NCBI GenBank assembly: GCA_937926175.1
Contig: CALANV010000043.1
Location: 1-64,000 of the forward strand
DNA: 64,000 bases
DNA from: an uncultured Rhodospirillales bacterium
GTDB taxonomy: Bacteria; Pseudomonadota; Alphaproteobacteria; CACIAM-22H2
Direction of reading: 5' to 3'
Numbering within the stretch: the stretch's first letter is position 1; every line of letters starts with the position of its first letter. This document shows, piece after piece, positions 40,850 through 52,028 of this stretch. The position numbers were made by a program, and so were the translations under genes. The notes beneath the pieces were generated by a model that worked only from the letters and a program-made list of their open reading frames with translations, did not search any database and was not told the DNA's origin.

Positions 40850-41007
40850 GGCATTTCTCCTTCGGTCCGGGCGAATTGGGGGTGCGCGGGTTCTAGCCGA
40901 GCGGCCCGGCTTTGGCAATCGCCCGCCCGGCGCCTCGGCCACGGTTCGGACCATTGTCCGCACGCGTCGCCCGCGCGACAAGAGGCACAGAAACAACGAG
41001 AGATCTA

Positions 41008-41754
41008 ATGCTTTTGCACCTGCAGACCTGGAAGGATGTCGAAACTTATCTGCAACAAAGCCGTGGCATCATCGTCCCGATCGGCTCGACCGAGCAGCAT
41101 GGACCCAACGGGCTGATCGGCACCGATGCGATCTGTGCCGAGGTGGTGGCGAAGGGGGTCGGCGAGGCGACCGGCGCGCTCGTCGCGCCGACCATCGCGG
41201 TCGGCATGGCACAGCATCATCTGGCGTTCGCCGGTTCGATCACGCTTCGGCCGACGACGCTGATCGCCGTCGTGCGCGACATCGTCGTCTCGCTGGCGCG
41301 GCACGGCTTCGAGCGCTTCTATTTCATCAACGGCCACGGCGGCAATGTCGCGACGGTGACCGCGGCGTTCTCGGAAATCTATGCGGAGACGAGCCTGCAG
41401 ACGTCCGGCAATCGGCCGGCGGTGAAGTGCAAGCTGAAGAACTGGTACGACGCGGCGGCGGTCAAGGCGTTGTCGAAGGAACTCTACGGCGATGCCGAGG
41501 GCAGCCACGCCACGCCGTCGGAAGTGTCGCTCACCTGGCATGCGTATCCGCAGGCCGCGCGTCCGATGGCGCTCGATCCGCCGGTCGCGCCCAAGGGCAC
41601 GTTCGCCGACGCAGAGGATTACCGCCGCAATTTTCCCGACGGCCGTATCGGCTCCAATCCCGGCCTCGCCAGCGTCGATGCCGGCAAGCGCCTCTATGAA
41701 GCGGCGGTCAAGGAACTCGCGGACGACTATCGGGCCTGGGTCGGCTCGGCTTGA
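41008..41754 (+). CDS. Creatininase family amidohydrolase
   Basis: A 248-residue metal-dependent hydrolase of the creatininase fold. Metal-binding signatures are VPIGSTEQHGPNGLIGTDAICAE, the His pair region AVGMAQHHLAFAGSITL, FINGHGGN, and the later Glu in GDAEGSHATPSEVSLTWHAYP. Family members hydrolyse creatinine or open formamide/lactam rings, for example in riboflavin-like or mycofactocin pathways. The substrate here is unknown. It is divergent from the aldolase gene and has ACGAGAGA before the ATG at 41008; longer starts are not conserved. Confidence 0.85.
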   Translation: MLLHLQTWKDVETYLQQSRGIIVPIGSTEQHGPNGLIGTDAICAEVVAKGVGEATGALVAPTIAVGMAQHHLAFAGSITLRPTTLIAVVRDIVVSLARHGFERFYFINGHGGNVATVTAAFSEIYAETSLQTSGNRPAVKCKLKNWYDAAAVKALSKELYGDAEGSHATPSEVSLTWHAYPQAARPMALDPPVAPKGTFADAEDYRRNFPDGRIGSNPGLASVDAGKRLYEAAVKELADDYRAWVGSA

Positions 41755-41847
41755 GCCGGGCGTGACGCTGTCCTCTGCGCCGGCCGCACGACGCGCGGTC
41801 GCGGCGATCGATAGCCCGGTTCAAGCAGTTCCGGATCGCACGGCAAC

Positions 41848-42897
41848 TCACGCGCGGTCCGGCGGATAGGCATGGCGGACGCCCCGCCAGTCCTCGACCG
41901 TACCGTCGGGGTGCAAATAGCACGGGCCGACCGGCACCTTGCCGTGGCCGCCGGGAATGTCGAGCACGTAGGTCGGCTGGCACAGCCCCGACACGCGGCC
42001 GCGCAGGTTCCGCATCAGCGCCTGGCCCTGCGCGATGGTGGTGCGGAAATGCGACGTGCCCGGCGCGAGATCGCCGTGATGCAGGTAATAGGGCTTGATG
42101 CGGTTGCGGACGAAGCAGCGCATCAATGCCTCCAGCGTCGCCGGATCGTCGTTGACGCCCTTGAGCAGCACGCTCTGGCTCAGCATCGGAATGCCGGCGG
42201 CGACCAGACGCCGGCACGCCGCGCGCGCCGCGTCGGTGAACTCGCGCGGATGATTGGCGTGAAGAACGACGTAGACGGCCTTGTCGGCGCCGAGCGCGTC
42301 GATGAGATCCGCGGTGATCCGCGCCGGATCGACGACCGGCACGCGCGTGTGAATGCGGATTACGCCGACGTGGTCGATGGCATCGAGCGCCGCGACGATG
42401 TCGCGCAGCCGCCGTGGCGACAGGATCAGCGGGTCGCCGCCCGTCAGGATGACTTCCCAGATCTCGTCGTGGCGGCGGATGTAATCGAGCGCCGCGTCGA
42501 GCTCGACGGGCGAGAGCGCATCGCCTCCGGGGCCGACCATCTCGCGCCGGAAGCAGAACCGGCAGTAGACCGGGCACGTATGCGTCGGCTTGAGCAGCAC
42601 GCGGTCGGGATAGCGGTGCACGATGCCTTTCACCGGCGAGAACGCGTTGTCGCCGATCGGATCGGCGTTCTCCTGCGGCGTCGTCACGGTCTCGGCCTCG
42701 GACGGGACGAACTGCCGGCCGATCGGGTCCGCGGCATCCGCCGGATCGATCAGGTCGAGCATCGCCGGCGTCACGGCGACGGCGTAGCGCGCAGCGACGC
42801 GTTCGATCGCCTCGCGCCGTTCCGCCGGCAGAACGCCGGCCGCGATGAGATCGGTCGCCATGCGCGCCGTGCGGCGAGGGAGATGGGATCCGTCCAT
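41848..42897 (-). CDS. epmB: EF-P beta-lysylation protein EpmB (lysine 2,3-aminomutase homologue)
   Basis: Radical SAM and PLP enzyme of 349 residues that converts lysine to beta-lysine for attachment to EF-P. The iron-sulfur cluster motif is CPVYCRFC (Cys near 110, 114 and 117), followed by the KamA pattern WEVILTGGDPLILS, RIHTRVPVVDP, LSQSVLLKGVNDD and KPYYLHHGDLAPGTSHFRTTI. It is shorter than catabolic lysine aminomutases, as expected for EpmB. The start at 42897 has AGGAG 7 nt upstream and follows the epmA stop directly. The adjacent epmA supports the EF-P role over lysine fermentation. Confidence 0.88.
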   Translation of the reverse strand: MDGSHLPRRTARMATDLIAAGVLPAERREAIERVAARYAVAVTPAMLDLIDPADAADPIGRQFVPSEAETVTTPQENADPIGDNAFSPVKGIVHRYPDRVLLKPTHTCPVYCRFCFRREMVGPGGDALSPVELDAALDYIRRHDEIWEVILTGGDPLILSPRRLRDIVAALDAIDHVGVIRIHTRVPVVDPARITADLIDALGADKAVYVVLHANHPREFTDAARAACRRLVAAGIPMLSQSVLLKGVNDDPATLEALMRCFVRNRIKPYYLHHGDLAPGTSHFRTTIAQGQALMRNLRGRVSGLCQPTYVLDIPGGHGKVPVGPCYLHPDGTVEDWRGVRHAYPPDRA

Positions 42898-42899
42898 GT

Positions 42900-43964
42900 T
42901 CATGCTCCTCGCGGCGCCACGACGGGCGCCCACAAGACATCCTCGATGCGGTCAGCGCCGGCGGCGAGCATCACCAGCCGATCGAAGCCGAGCGCGATGC
43001 CGGCGCTCTCCGGCAAGCCGTGCGCGAGTGCTGCCATGAAGTCCTCGTCGATTGGATAACGCACGCCATAGCGCTGCTGCTTCAGCGCCATGTCGCGCTC
43101 GAACCGGCGCCGCTGCTCCACGGGGTCCGTCAGTTCCCCAAATGCATTGGCAAGTTCGAGGCCGCAGACGTAAAGCTCGAAGCGCTCGGCGACGCGCGGA
43201 TCGTCCCGCTTGGGACGTGACAGCGCGGCCATGCTGATCGGATAGTCGTACAGAATGGTCGCCTGGCCGATCCCGAGCTGCGGCTCGATGCGGTCGAGGA
43301 AGATCCGGAAGAACAGATCCTCCCAGGTATCGCCCGGATGCGGCCGAATGCCGAGCGGCCGCGCCGCCTCGGCAAGAAGCTCGAGCGAGGGCGCCTCGGG
43401 GTCCGGTGCCGTCGCCAGCAGGTCGATGCCGGCATATCGCGCGAACGCCTCGGCGACGCTCAGGCGCACGCACGCGCGCGCCGGATCGCAGTGACGCCCC
43501 TGCCATGTAAAGGGACCGCCGGCACACCGCCCGATCTCGTGCAGCAGCGCCTCGCAATCCTCCATCAGCGCCTCGTAGCCGGCGGCGGCGCGGTACCATT
43601 CCAGCATCGTGAACTCGGGATGATGCGTCGCCGAGCGCTCCGCGTTGCGGAAGACCCGCGCCAGCTGAAAGATGCGCGGCATGCCGGCGACGAGCAGCTT
43701 CTTCATGGCGAATTCCGGCGACGTGTGGAGATAGAGAAGCTGGCCCGTCGTCGCGCCCGGCGCCAACAGCTCGGTCGCGAAGGCGACCAGATGCGGCTCC
43801 ATGCCCGGCGAAATCTGGAGCGCCGGCGTCTCCACCTCGACGAAGTCGTGTGCGGCGAAGAAGGCGCGCGTCGCCTGGACAAGGCGCGCGCGCAGCTCCA
43901 GGTTCCGCTTGCGATACGCGAAGCGGTCCGGCCGCCACCACGGCGCGGAGAGATCAGCCGTCAT
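42900..43964 (-). CDS. epmA: EF-P lysine ligase EpmA (LysRS-like, GenX/PoxA)
   Basis: A 354-residue class II aminoacyl-tRNA synthetase paralogue without the anticodon-binding domain. It ligates beta-lysine to the conserved lysine of EF-P. Motif 2 (GMPRIFQLARVFRNAERSATHHPEFTMLEWYRA) and motif 3 (GIALGFDRLVMLAAGADRIEDVLW) are clear, as is the N-terminal FFAAHDFVEVETPALQISPGMEPHL typical of GenX. The start at 43964 overlaps the upstream small gene by 11 nt, and epmB follows immediately. The three genes form one operon. Confidence 0.92.
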   Translation of the reverse strand: MTADLSAPWWRPDRFAYRKRNLELRARLVQATRAFFAAHDFVEVETPALQISPGMEPHLVAFATELLAPGATTGQLLYLHTSPEFAMKKLLVAGMPRIFQLARVFRNAERSATHHPEFTMLEWYRAAAGYEALMEDCEALLHEIGRCAGGPFTWQGRHCDPARACVRLSVAEAFARYAGIDLLATAPDPEAPSLELLAEAARPLGIRPHPGDTWEDLFFRIFLDRIEPQLGIGQATILYDYPISMAALSRPKRDDPRVAERFELYVCGLELANAFGELTDPVEQRRRFERDMALKQQRYGVRYPIDEDFMAALAHGLPESAGIALGFDRLVMLAAGADRIEDVLWAPVVAPRGA

Positions 43965-44364
43965 GGCGTGCAAGCCAGTCCCGGCAGGCCGCGAGCGCAT
44001 CGCGCGTGCCGCGCAGGTCCAGGGCTTCGACCGGCGCCGTGGTCACGGTCGCCGCATATGCCGACGCGATGTCGGCAAGACGTTCGGCGAGCGACGGGTC
44101 GCCGGTGAAACGCACCGCCTTCACGCCCTGGCGCAGGGCGGCCAGCACGTGGCCGGGCGCGTCGCCGCAATCGAGCACGGCGGTGACGGCGACATCCGGA
44201 TGGTCGGCGGCTGCCTGCCGCACCACCTGGTCGAACCACGCCGCGCCCGCATAGCCGCCGGCATCCGGCGCGCTCACGAGCACGAGCCGCACCCCGCGCT
44301 CGTGGGCCGCCTGCACGGCGGCACGAGCGTCGGCCAGGCTGTGAATCCTGATTGCCGCGCGCAT
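43954..44364 (-). CDS. Conserved-looking hypothetical protein overlapping epmA
   Basis: A 136-residue protein with no recognised family. It is soluble and Ala-rich, with alternating strand/helix segments (VRLVLVSAPDAGGYAGAAWFDQVV, VAVTAVLDCGDAPGHVLAALRQG, AVRFTGDPSLAERLADIASAYA) that suggest a small alpha/beta or half-barrel fold. Codon usage and GC pattern match the neighbours. It overlaps the start of epmA by 11 nt, the strongest sign that it is real and cotranscribed with epmA and epmB. An auxiliary role in that pathway is a guess from position. Confidence 0.6.
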   Translation of the reverse strand: MRAAIRIHSLADARAAVQAAHERGVRLVLVSAPDAGGYAGAAWFDQVVRQAAADHPDVAVTAVLDCGDAPGHVLAALRQGVKAVRFTGDPSLAERLADIASAYAATVTTAPVEALDLRGTRDALAACRDWLARHDG

Positions 44365-44427
44365 GGGCCGCGGTTCTAACCCGAAAATGCGATGTCGGAA
44401 ACGGATTCCGGGGCGCCGTTCCGGCCG

Positions 44428-46575
<2,148 letters not shown>

Positions 46576-46667
46576 CGCATGGACTTGGGAACCGGACGCA
46601 GAATTTCGTTGATCGGCCTGAGCTCCCGCATCGTGCCCGGAAACGGTTAAAAATTTCGACCCGACGC

Positions 46668-46702
46668 GAAAAGGCCCGGCTGCGGAGATCGCGGCCGGGC
46701 CT
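46668..46702 (-). terminator. Intrinsic terminator of gap
   Basis: On the minus strand AGGCCCGGC, a 13-nt loop and GCCGGGCCT (9 bp) are followed by TTTCGCG. It lies about 55 nt beyond the gap stop codon. Confidence 0.75.
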
Positions 46703-46755
46703 CGAGGCGCACCGATGCTGGCGTGTCCGCCAGGGTGGGAAAGCGTTAACGGTTT

Positions 46756-47766
46756 CTAAATCAGCTTCGCCATCGCGGCGGCCGTGTCGACCATGCGGTT
46801 CGAGAAGCCCCATTCATTGTCGTACCAGGCCATGACGCGGACGAGCCCGCCGTCGATCACCTGGGTCTGCGTCAGGTCCACCGTCGAGCTCGCGGGATTG
46901 TGGTTGAAGTCGGACGAGACGAGCTCCTCGTCCGTCGTCATCAGGATGCCCTTGAAGCGGTTGCTGGCGGCTGCCTTCACGATCGCCTCGTTCACGGCCT
47001 TCGCGTCGACCGGCTTCTTCGGTACGAACTTGAAGTCGATGAGCGAGACGTTCGCCGTCGGCACCCGGATCGCCGTGCCGTCCAGCTTGCCCTTGAGTTC
47101 GGGCAGCACGAGGCCGACGGCGCGCGCGGCGCCGGTCGAGGTGGGAATCATGGACAGCGCCGCCGCACGCGCGCGGCGGAGATCCTTGTGCAGCGTATCG
47201 ACCGTCGGCTGGTCGCCCGTATAGGCGTGGATGGTCGTCATGTAGCCGCGCTCGATCCCGAATGCCTCGTGAAGCACGTAGGCAACGGGGGCAAGGCAGT
47301 TCGTCGTGCACGACGCATTGGACACGACCGTGTGCTCGGCCTTCAGCTGGTCGTGATTGACGCCGTAAACGACGGTGAGGTCGGCCCCGTCTGCGGGCGC
47401 CGAGACCAGCACCCGCTTCGCACCGGCCTTCAGGTGGTCCGCCGCCTTCTCGCGCTTGGTGAAGATGCCGGTGCATTCCATGACGATGTCGACCGCCAGC
47501 TCTTTCCACGGCAGCTTTGCCGGGTCGCGTTCGGCCGTGACCCGGATGCGTCCGCGCCCGATGTCGATCCAGTCTTCGCCGGTCGTGACGGTTCCGGGGA
47601 ATGGACCATGCACGGAGTCGTGCTTGAGAAGGTGCGCGTTGGTCTTGACCGGTCCGAGGTCGTTGATCGCCACGACTTCGACGTCCTTGCGGTCCGTCTC
47701 GTGAATGGCGCGCAGCACGAGACGCCCGATGCGGCCGAATCCGTTGATGGCAATTCTTGCTGGCAT
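46756..47766 (-). CDS. gap: Glyceraldehyde-3-phosphate dehydrogenase, type I
   Basis: NAD-dependent glycolytic and gluconeogenic enzyme of 336 residues. The N-terminal ARIAINGFGRIGRLVLRA binds NAD, and the catalytic cysteine is in SNASCTTNCLAPVAYVLHE near residue 153. RVPTANVSLIDFKF and WYDNEWGFSNRMVDTA are family signatures. It is transcribed after transketolase with a 54-nt gap, the tkt-gap order common in alphaproteobacteria. A terminator follows. Confidence 0.96.
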   Translation of the reverse strand: MPARIAINGFGRIGRLVLRAIHETDRKDVEVVAINDLGPVKTNAHLLKHDSVHGPFPGTVTTGEDWIDIGRGRIRVTAERDPAKLPWKELAVDIVMECTGIFTKREKAADHLKAGAKRVLVSAPADGADLTVVYGVNHDQLKAEHTVVSNASCTTNCLAPVAYVLHEAFGIERGYMTTIHAYTGDQPTVDTLHKDLRRARAAALSMIPTSTGAARAVGLVLPELKGKLDGTAIRVPTANVSLIDFKFVPKKPVDAKAVNEAIVKAAASNRFKGILMTTDEELVSSDFNHNPASSTVDLTQTQVIDGGLVRVMAWYDNEWGFSNRMVDTAAAMAKLI

Positions 47767-47820
47767 GGTTCCGATGTCCTTCTTCCTTCCCGATGCGGAC
47801 GTACTGTTAGGGCTCCGTTT

Positions 47821-49866
47821 CTAGAGCAGTTTCTTGGCTGCTTCCGCAACAGCTTGAGGGGTAATCCCGAAATGCTTGTAGAGGTCGGCGAACGGCGCGG
47901 AGGCGCCGAAGCCGGTCATCCCGACGAAGCTGCCTTTCGGGCCGAGATACCGCTCCCAGCCCATGGAAACGCCGGCCTCGACCGCAACGCGCGGCGTGCG
48001 CGCGGGCCCAAGGACCTTGCGGCGGTACGTCGCGGTCTGGCGATCGAACAGCGCCCAGCACGGCATCGAAACGACGGCCGCCCGAATCCCGTCCTGCGCC
48101 AGCAAGTCGCGCGCCTGAAGCGCGATCTGGACTTCCGAGCCCGTCGCGATCAGCGTCACCTGACGTTCGCCCTCGGCTTCGGCGAGCACGTAGCCGCCCT
48201 TCGCCGACAGGTTCTCCGGCCCGTCCTGCAGGCGTACGGCCGGCAGGTTCTGGCGCGTGAGCGCCAGCAGCGACGGTCCCGACGCATGGTCGAGCGCTGC
48301 CGCCCAGCATTCGAGCGTCTCGACCGCGTCCGCGGGACGCATCACGAGCAGGTTGGGAATGGCGCGCAGGCTGGCGAGATGTTCGACCGGCTGGTGTGTC
48401 GGTCCGTCTTCACCCAATCCGATCGAGTCGTGCGTCATGACATAAATGACGCGCTGACCCATCAGCGCCGAAAGACGTATCGCCGGCCGGCAATAATCGG
48501 AGAACACCAGGAACGTCCCACCGTAGGGAATCACGCCCTTGTGCAGCGCGAGCCCGTTCATCGCCGCGGCCATGGCGTGCTCGCGGACGCCGTAGAAGAC
48601 ATAGCGGCCGGCGAAGTCGTCACGCGTCACCGGGGCGAGCGCCTTGGTCTTGGTGTTGTTCGATCCCGTCAGGTCCGCCGATCCGCCGACAAGCTCGGGG
48701 ATCGCCTCGGTCAGGACCTCGAGCGCCGTCTGCGAGGCGACGCGCGTCGCCATGGTCGGTTTGTCCTGGACGAGCTTCGACTTGAGGGCGGCGACGCGAT
48801 CGAGCCATCCCTTGGGAAGCTTGCCGGACATGAGCCGCTTGAACTCGGCCCGCTTCTCGCTGGGCAGCTTCTCGAGGCGGCGCATCCACGCGGCGCGCTC
48901 GGCGGCACCGCGCTGGCCGAAGGTGCGCCAACGCTCGAGCACCGGTGCCGGCACCTCGAAGGGCGGCGCCGACCAGCCCAGACGCTCGCGACAGGCTTCG
49001 ATCTCCGCCGCGCCGAGCGGCGCCCCGTGCGCGGCGGCGGTACCGGCCTTCGTCGGTGCGCCGTACCCGATCGTCGTGCGACAGGCGATCATCGTCGGCC
49101 GGTCGGAACGGCGCGCTTCCTCGAGCGCGGCCTCGATCGCCGCCGGGTCGTGTCCGTCGATGGCGCGGGTATTCCAGCCGCAGGCCTGGAACCGCGCGAT
49201 ATGATCGTCGGATACGGCGAGCGACGTGGGCCCGTCGATGGTGATCCGGTTGTCGTCGAACAGGACGATCAGCTTGTTGAGCCGCAGATGACCGGCGAGC
49301 GAGATCGCCTCGTGGCTGATGCCTTCCATCAGGCATCCGTCGCCGGCGATGACATAGGTGTAGTGATCGACCACGTCGGCGCCGAACCGCGCCGCCAGCA
49401 GCCGCTCGGCCAGCGCCATGCCCACCGCGTTGGCAATCCCCTGCCCGAGCGGGCCCGTCGTCGTCTCGACCCCCGCCGTGTGGCCATATTCCGGGTGGCC
49501 CGGCGTCCTCGAGCCGAGCTGCCGGAAGCGGCGAAGCTCGTCGAGCGTCATCTCCGGATAGCCGGTCAGATAGAGAAGCGCATAGATCAGCATCGAGCCG
49601 TGACCGGCGGACAGCACGAAGCGGTCGCGATCGGGCCATGCCGGATCGGCCGGGTCGAACTTCAGGAAACGCGACCACAGGACCGTTGCGACGTCAGCCA
49701 TGCCCATGGGCATGCCGGGGTGGCCGGACTTGGCATTCTCCACGGCATCCATCGCCAGCACGCGGATCGCGTTGGCGAGTTCGGCATGCTCTCGGGTCTG
49801 TTTGTCGCTCAGGGGCAGCGGCGTCGTGTTGGCGGTATGCGGGGCGGTGGCGAGGGGTGCGCTCAT
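47821..49866 (-). CDS. tkt: Transketolase
   Basis: Thiamine-diphosphate enzyme of 681 residues in the pentose phosphate pathway and Calvin-type cycles. The N-terminal domain has ANAIRVLAMDAVENAKSGHPGMPMG, the TPP/Mg motif GDGCLMEGISHEA near residue 165 and LIVLFDDNRITIDG. The pyrimidine domain has YGVREHAMAAAMNGLALH and THDSIGLGEDGPTHQPVEHL. The ATG at 49866 follows AAAGAGC; upstream in-frame codons extend 118 residues without similarity. It heads the tkt-gap unit and is divergent from the zapA region. Confidence 0.95.
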   Translation of the reverse strand: MSAPLATAPHTANTTPLPLSDKQTREHAELANAIRVLAMDAVENAKSGHPGMPMGMADVATVLWSRFLKFDPADPAWPDRDRFVLSAGHGSMLIYALLYLTGYPEMTLDELRRFRQLGSRTPGHPEYGHTAGVETTTGPLGQGIANAVGMALAERLLAARFGADVVDHYTYVIAGDGCLMEGISHEAISLAGHLRLNKLIVLFDDNRITIDGPTSLAVSDDHIARFQACGWNTRAIDGHDPAAIEAALEEARRSDRPTMIACRTTIGYGAPTKAGTAAAHGAPLGAAEIEACRERLGWSAPPFEVPAPVLERWRTFGQRGAAERAAWMRRLEKLPSEKRAEFKRLMSGKLPKGWLDRVAALKSKLVQDKPTMATRVASQTALEVLTEAIPELVGGSADLTGSNNTKTKALAPVTRDDFAGRYVFYGVREHAMAAAMNGLALHKGVIPYGGTFLVFSDYCRPAIRLSALMGQRVIYVMTHDSIGLGEDGPTHQPVEHLASLRAIPNLLVMRPADAVETLECWAAALDHASGPSLLALTRQNLPAVRLQDGPENLSAKGGYVLAEAEGERQVTLIATGSEVQIALQARDLLAQDGIRAAVVSMPCWALFDRQTATYRRKVLGPARTPRVAVEAGVSMGWERYLGPKGSFVGMTGFGASAPFADLYKHFGITPQAVAEAAKKLL

Positions 49867-50090
49867 GCTTGCTCTTTTGAAGTCGCGCGACGTGGGTCGG
49901 CTCGGTACCATACTCGCGGAGTCCGTGCCCCGCTCGGCCGGCGGCGGCAACATGCCGCCCGCCCCCCGGCACGTCAACCCGCAAAAACAGAAGCTTTGCC
50001 TGCAAGGACAGCAACGCGACTGCATTCCGAACGCGCCGTTTGACGACGCTGGTTTCAGGCACTTAAGGTGACGGGAACATCGGCCGCGCG

Positions 50091-50381
50091 ATGATGGGCG
50101 CGCGGGCAATCCAGGCCACGATGGAAAGGGCGATGGAGATGAGCCGCTTGCAGGATGCACAGGCGAAATTGGCGGCGGCGCTCGACCGCCTCGAGGCGGC
50201 GCTGGCCCGGCCGCCGGCACCTGCCCGCGACTTGGCCGATCGCGAGCAGCGTATCGCGGAGCTCGAACGCGAACTCGACCGGATCAGCCGCGATCACATG
50301 GCCCTCGAAGGCACGGTCGATCACGTCACGGCGCGGCTCGATGCGGCGATCGAGCGGCTCAGGGCGATGGTGCGGAGCTGA
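50091..50381 (+). CDS. Short coiled-coil protein (DUF4164-like)
   Basis: A protein of up to 96 residues, almost entirely coiled coil (SRLQDAQAKLAAALDRLEAAL, then DREQRIAELERELDRISRDH, then ARLDAAIERLRAMV). It matches the pattern of DUF4164, small proteins encoded just before zapA in many alphaproteobacteria. The start is uncertain: ATGs at 50091, 50121 and 50136 are all in frame. The one at 50136, after GGGCGATGGAG, gives the most typical N-terminus. It ends 5 nt before zapA and is probably cotranscribed and division-linked. Confidence 0.7.
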   Translation: MMGARAIQATMERAMEMSRLQDAQAKLAAALDRLEAALARPPAPARDLADREQRIAELERELDRISRDHMALEGTVDHVTARLDAAIERLRAMVRS

Positions 50382-50386
50382 GTCGC

Positions 50387-50869
50387 ATGGCGGAGATGTC
50401 CATAACGATCAACGGCCGCGCCTATCAGGTCGCGTGCGACGACGGCCAGGAGGCGCATCTCCAACGGCTCGCGACCTATATCGACCAGCGTGTCGCCGAT
50501 CTGGTCAAGGAGGTCGGGCAGGTCGGGGACGCCCGGCTTCTGGTCATGGTCAGCCTGCTGATCGCCGACGAGCTCGCCGATGCGTACGACGAGCTGGCGG
50601 AGCTGAAAGCGGCGATGGCTACGCCACCGGACCCCGAGACGGTGCGTGCCGCCGAAGCTGCGCAGGCGGCTGCGACCGCAGCCGAGGCGCGCGCCGCGGC
50701 GGCGGAAGCGGCGGCGCGCGAGGCGCAGGAACGTCTCAGCGCCCTGGAGGACGAACTCGCGCGGTCGGCACAGGCTCTGCAGGTACACGACGAGGTCGCC
50801 GAGAACCTCGAGCGGCTCACGGCCCGCGTGACGGCACTCGCCGAGCGGATCGAGCGCGAGCGTGTCTGA
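50387..50869 (+). CDS. zapA: Cell division protein ZapA
   Basis: A 160-residue ZapA family protein that bundles FtsZ at the division site. The N-terminal globular domain (MSITINGRAYQVACDDGQEAHLQRLATYIDQRVADL, with GDARLLVMVSLLIADELADAYDEL) is diagnostic. The C-terminal coiled coil of about 90 residues is longer than in E. coli ZapA and Ala/Glu-rich. It directly precedes the 6S RNA gene, a conserved neighbourhood. Confidence 0.9.
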   Translation: MAEMSITINGRAYQVACDDGQEAHLQRLATYIDQRVADLVKEVGQVGDARLLVMVSLLIADELADAYDELAELKAAMATPPDPETVRAAEAAQAAATAAEARAAAAEAAAREAQERLSALEDELARSAQALQVHDEVAENLERLTARVTALAERIERERV

Positions 50870-50900
50870 AGGCCGGCCGCCGCCTGAATTCGGGGCCTGC

Positions 50901-50930
50901 TTGTTCGCGGCCGCCAAAGCTCTTACATTA
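50901..50930 (+). promoter_or_regulatory. Candidate promoter of 6S RNA
   Basis: TTGTTC near 50901-50906 and TACATT at 50925-50930, spaced by 18 bp, precede the AT-rich ACATTAATAAAC stretch. Initiation would fall near 50940, at the 5' end of the 6S RNA. Confidence 0.4.
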
Positions 50931-50939
50931 ATAAACAGG

Positions 50940-51112
50940 ACGGGGCTGCGCGGTGCGTCAGGCTGCTTGAGTCCCTGGGCCCAATGAACACCTCTAGGGA
51001 GCTGTCCCTGCCGGAGCCGTGGCTTCGGCATATGGCGCCCACCTGCTCATGCAGGCCACAGAGGAACGCGTAAGCCAACGGCCGAGGCGGCTCCGTCCGA
51101 CGCACCATCATC
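50940..51112 (+). ncRNA. ssrS: 6S RNA (SsrS)
   Basis: Regulatory RNA that mimics an open promoter and sequesters the housekeeping RNA polymerase holoenzyme in stationary phase. The ends pair through GGTGCGTC (50952-50959) and GACGCACC (51099-51106). Inside, GAGTCCCTGGGCCCAATGA and ACACCTCTAGGGAGCTGTCC match the conserved 5' arm of alphaproteobacterial 6S RNA, and the rest can fold into the long imperfect rod with a central bubble. The location right after zapA is the classical one. Exact ends are estimated. The 5-formyltetrahydrofolate cyclo-ligase gene that usually follows is absent. Confidence 0.85.
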
Positions 51113-51215
51113 ATCTCCCGACAGTTCGCGCGGTTGATCGGCCTAGCCTGGCGGACAAGATCGTGCCGTCGCGTGCCGGGCGTGGAACGTCGTCCAGGAT
51201 CGAAGCCAACAAAGG

Positions 51216-52028
51216 ATGCGAATTCTATTTTGCGGGGATGTCGTCGGAAGGTCGGGGCGCGACGTTCTCGTTGCGAACCTGCCGGACCTGCGCCGTCGGC
51301 TGGACCTCGACTTCGTGATCGTCAACGGCGAGAACGCGGCCGGCGGCTTCGGCATCACCGAGAAGATCGCGCAGGAATTCTACGCTGCCGGCACCGACTG
51401 CATCACGACGGGCAACCATGTCTGGGATCAGCGCGAGATCATCGGGTACATCGACCGCGATCAGCGATTGCTTCGGCCGCTGAATTTTCCGAAAGGTACG
51501 CCCGGACGCGGCGCGGGGCTGTATACGACGCGGACGGGCCGCAAGGTGCTCGTCGCCAACGTGATGACACGCCTGTTCATGGATCCGCTGGACGATCCGT
51601 TCGTTGCGATCGAAACGGTCCTGTCGCAGCACCGACTCGGCGTGACGGTGCACGCGATCGTCGTCGACATCCATGGCGAGGCGACGTCGGAGAAGATGGC
51701 CCTCGGCCATTTCTGCGACGGCCGCGCCTCGCTCGCCGTCGGCAGCCATAGCCACGTCCCGACCGCCGACGCCCAGGTCCTGCCCAACGGCACCGCCTAC
51801 CAGACGGACGCGGGAATGTGCGGCGACTATGACTCGGTCATCGGCATGAAGAAGGAGATTGCGATGGCCCGGTTCATCCGGAAAATGCCCGGCGAGCGCC
51901 TGACGCCGGCGGAGGGCCCGGCAACCTTGTGCGCGACCTTCGTCGAGACCGACGACGAAACCGGACTTGCCCGGCGGGTGGCGCCGGTCCGGCTCGGCGG
52001 CCGGCTCGCGCCGGCCTGGCCCGACTAG
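51216..52028 (+). CDS. YmdB-type metallophosphoesterase (TIGR00282)
   Basis: A 270-residue dinuclear-metal phosphoesterase. Metal ligands are visible in MRILFCGDVVGRSGRD, VIVNGENAAGG, ITTGNHVWDQREI, DIHGEATSEKMA and VGSHSHVPTADAQVLPNG. Relatives hydrolyse 2',3'-cyclic nucleotides or act as phosphodiesterases. The conserved N-terminus supports the ATG at 51216, although GG sits directly before it and no well-spaced ribosome-binding site is seen. It lies between 6S RNA and yebC, as in many alphaproteobacteria. Confidence 0.9.
   Translation: MRILFCGDVVGRSGRDVLVANLPDLRRRLDLDFVIVNGENAAGGFGITEKIAQEFYAAGTDCITTGNHVWDQREIIGYIDRDQRLLRPLNFPKGTPGRGAGLYTTRTGRKVLVANVMTRLFMDPLDDPFVAIETVLSQHRLGVTVHAIVVDIHGEATSEKMALGHFCDGRASLAVGSHSHVPTADAQVLPNGTAYQTDAGMCGDYDSVIGMKKEIAMARFIRKMPGERLTPAEGPATLCATFVETDDETGLARRVAPVRLGGRLAPAWPD

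Noticed and set aside
41848..42897. Catabolic lysine 2,3-aminomutase
   Set aside because: The protein is short and is directly coupled to epmA, and no lysine fermentation genes are near; EpmB explains it better.
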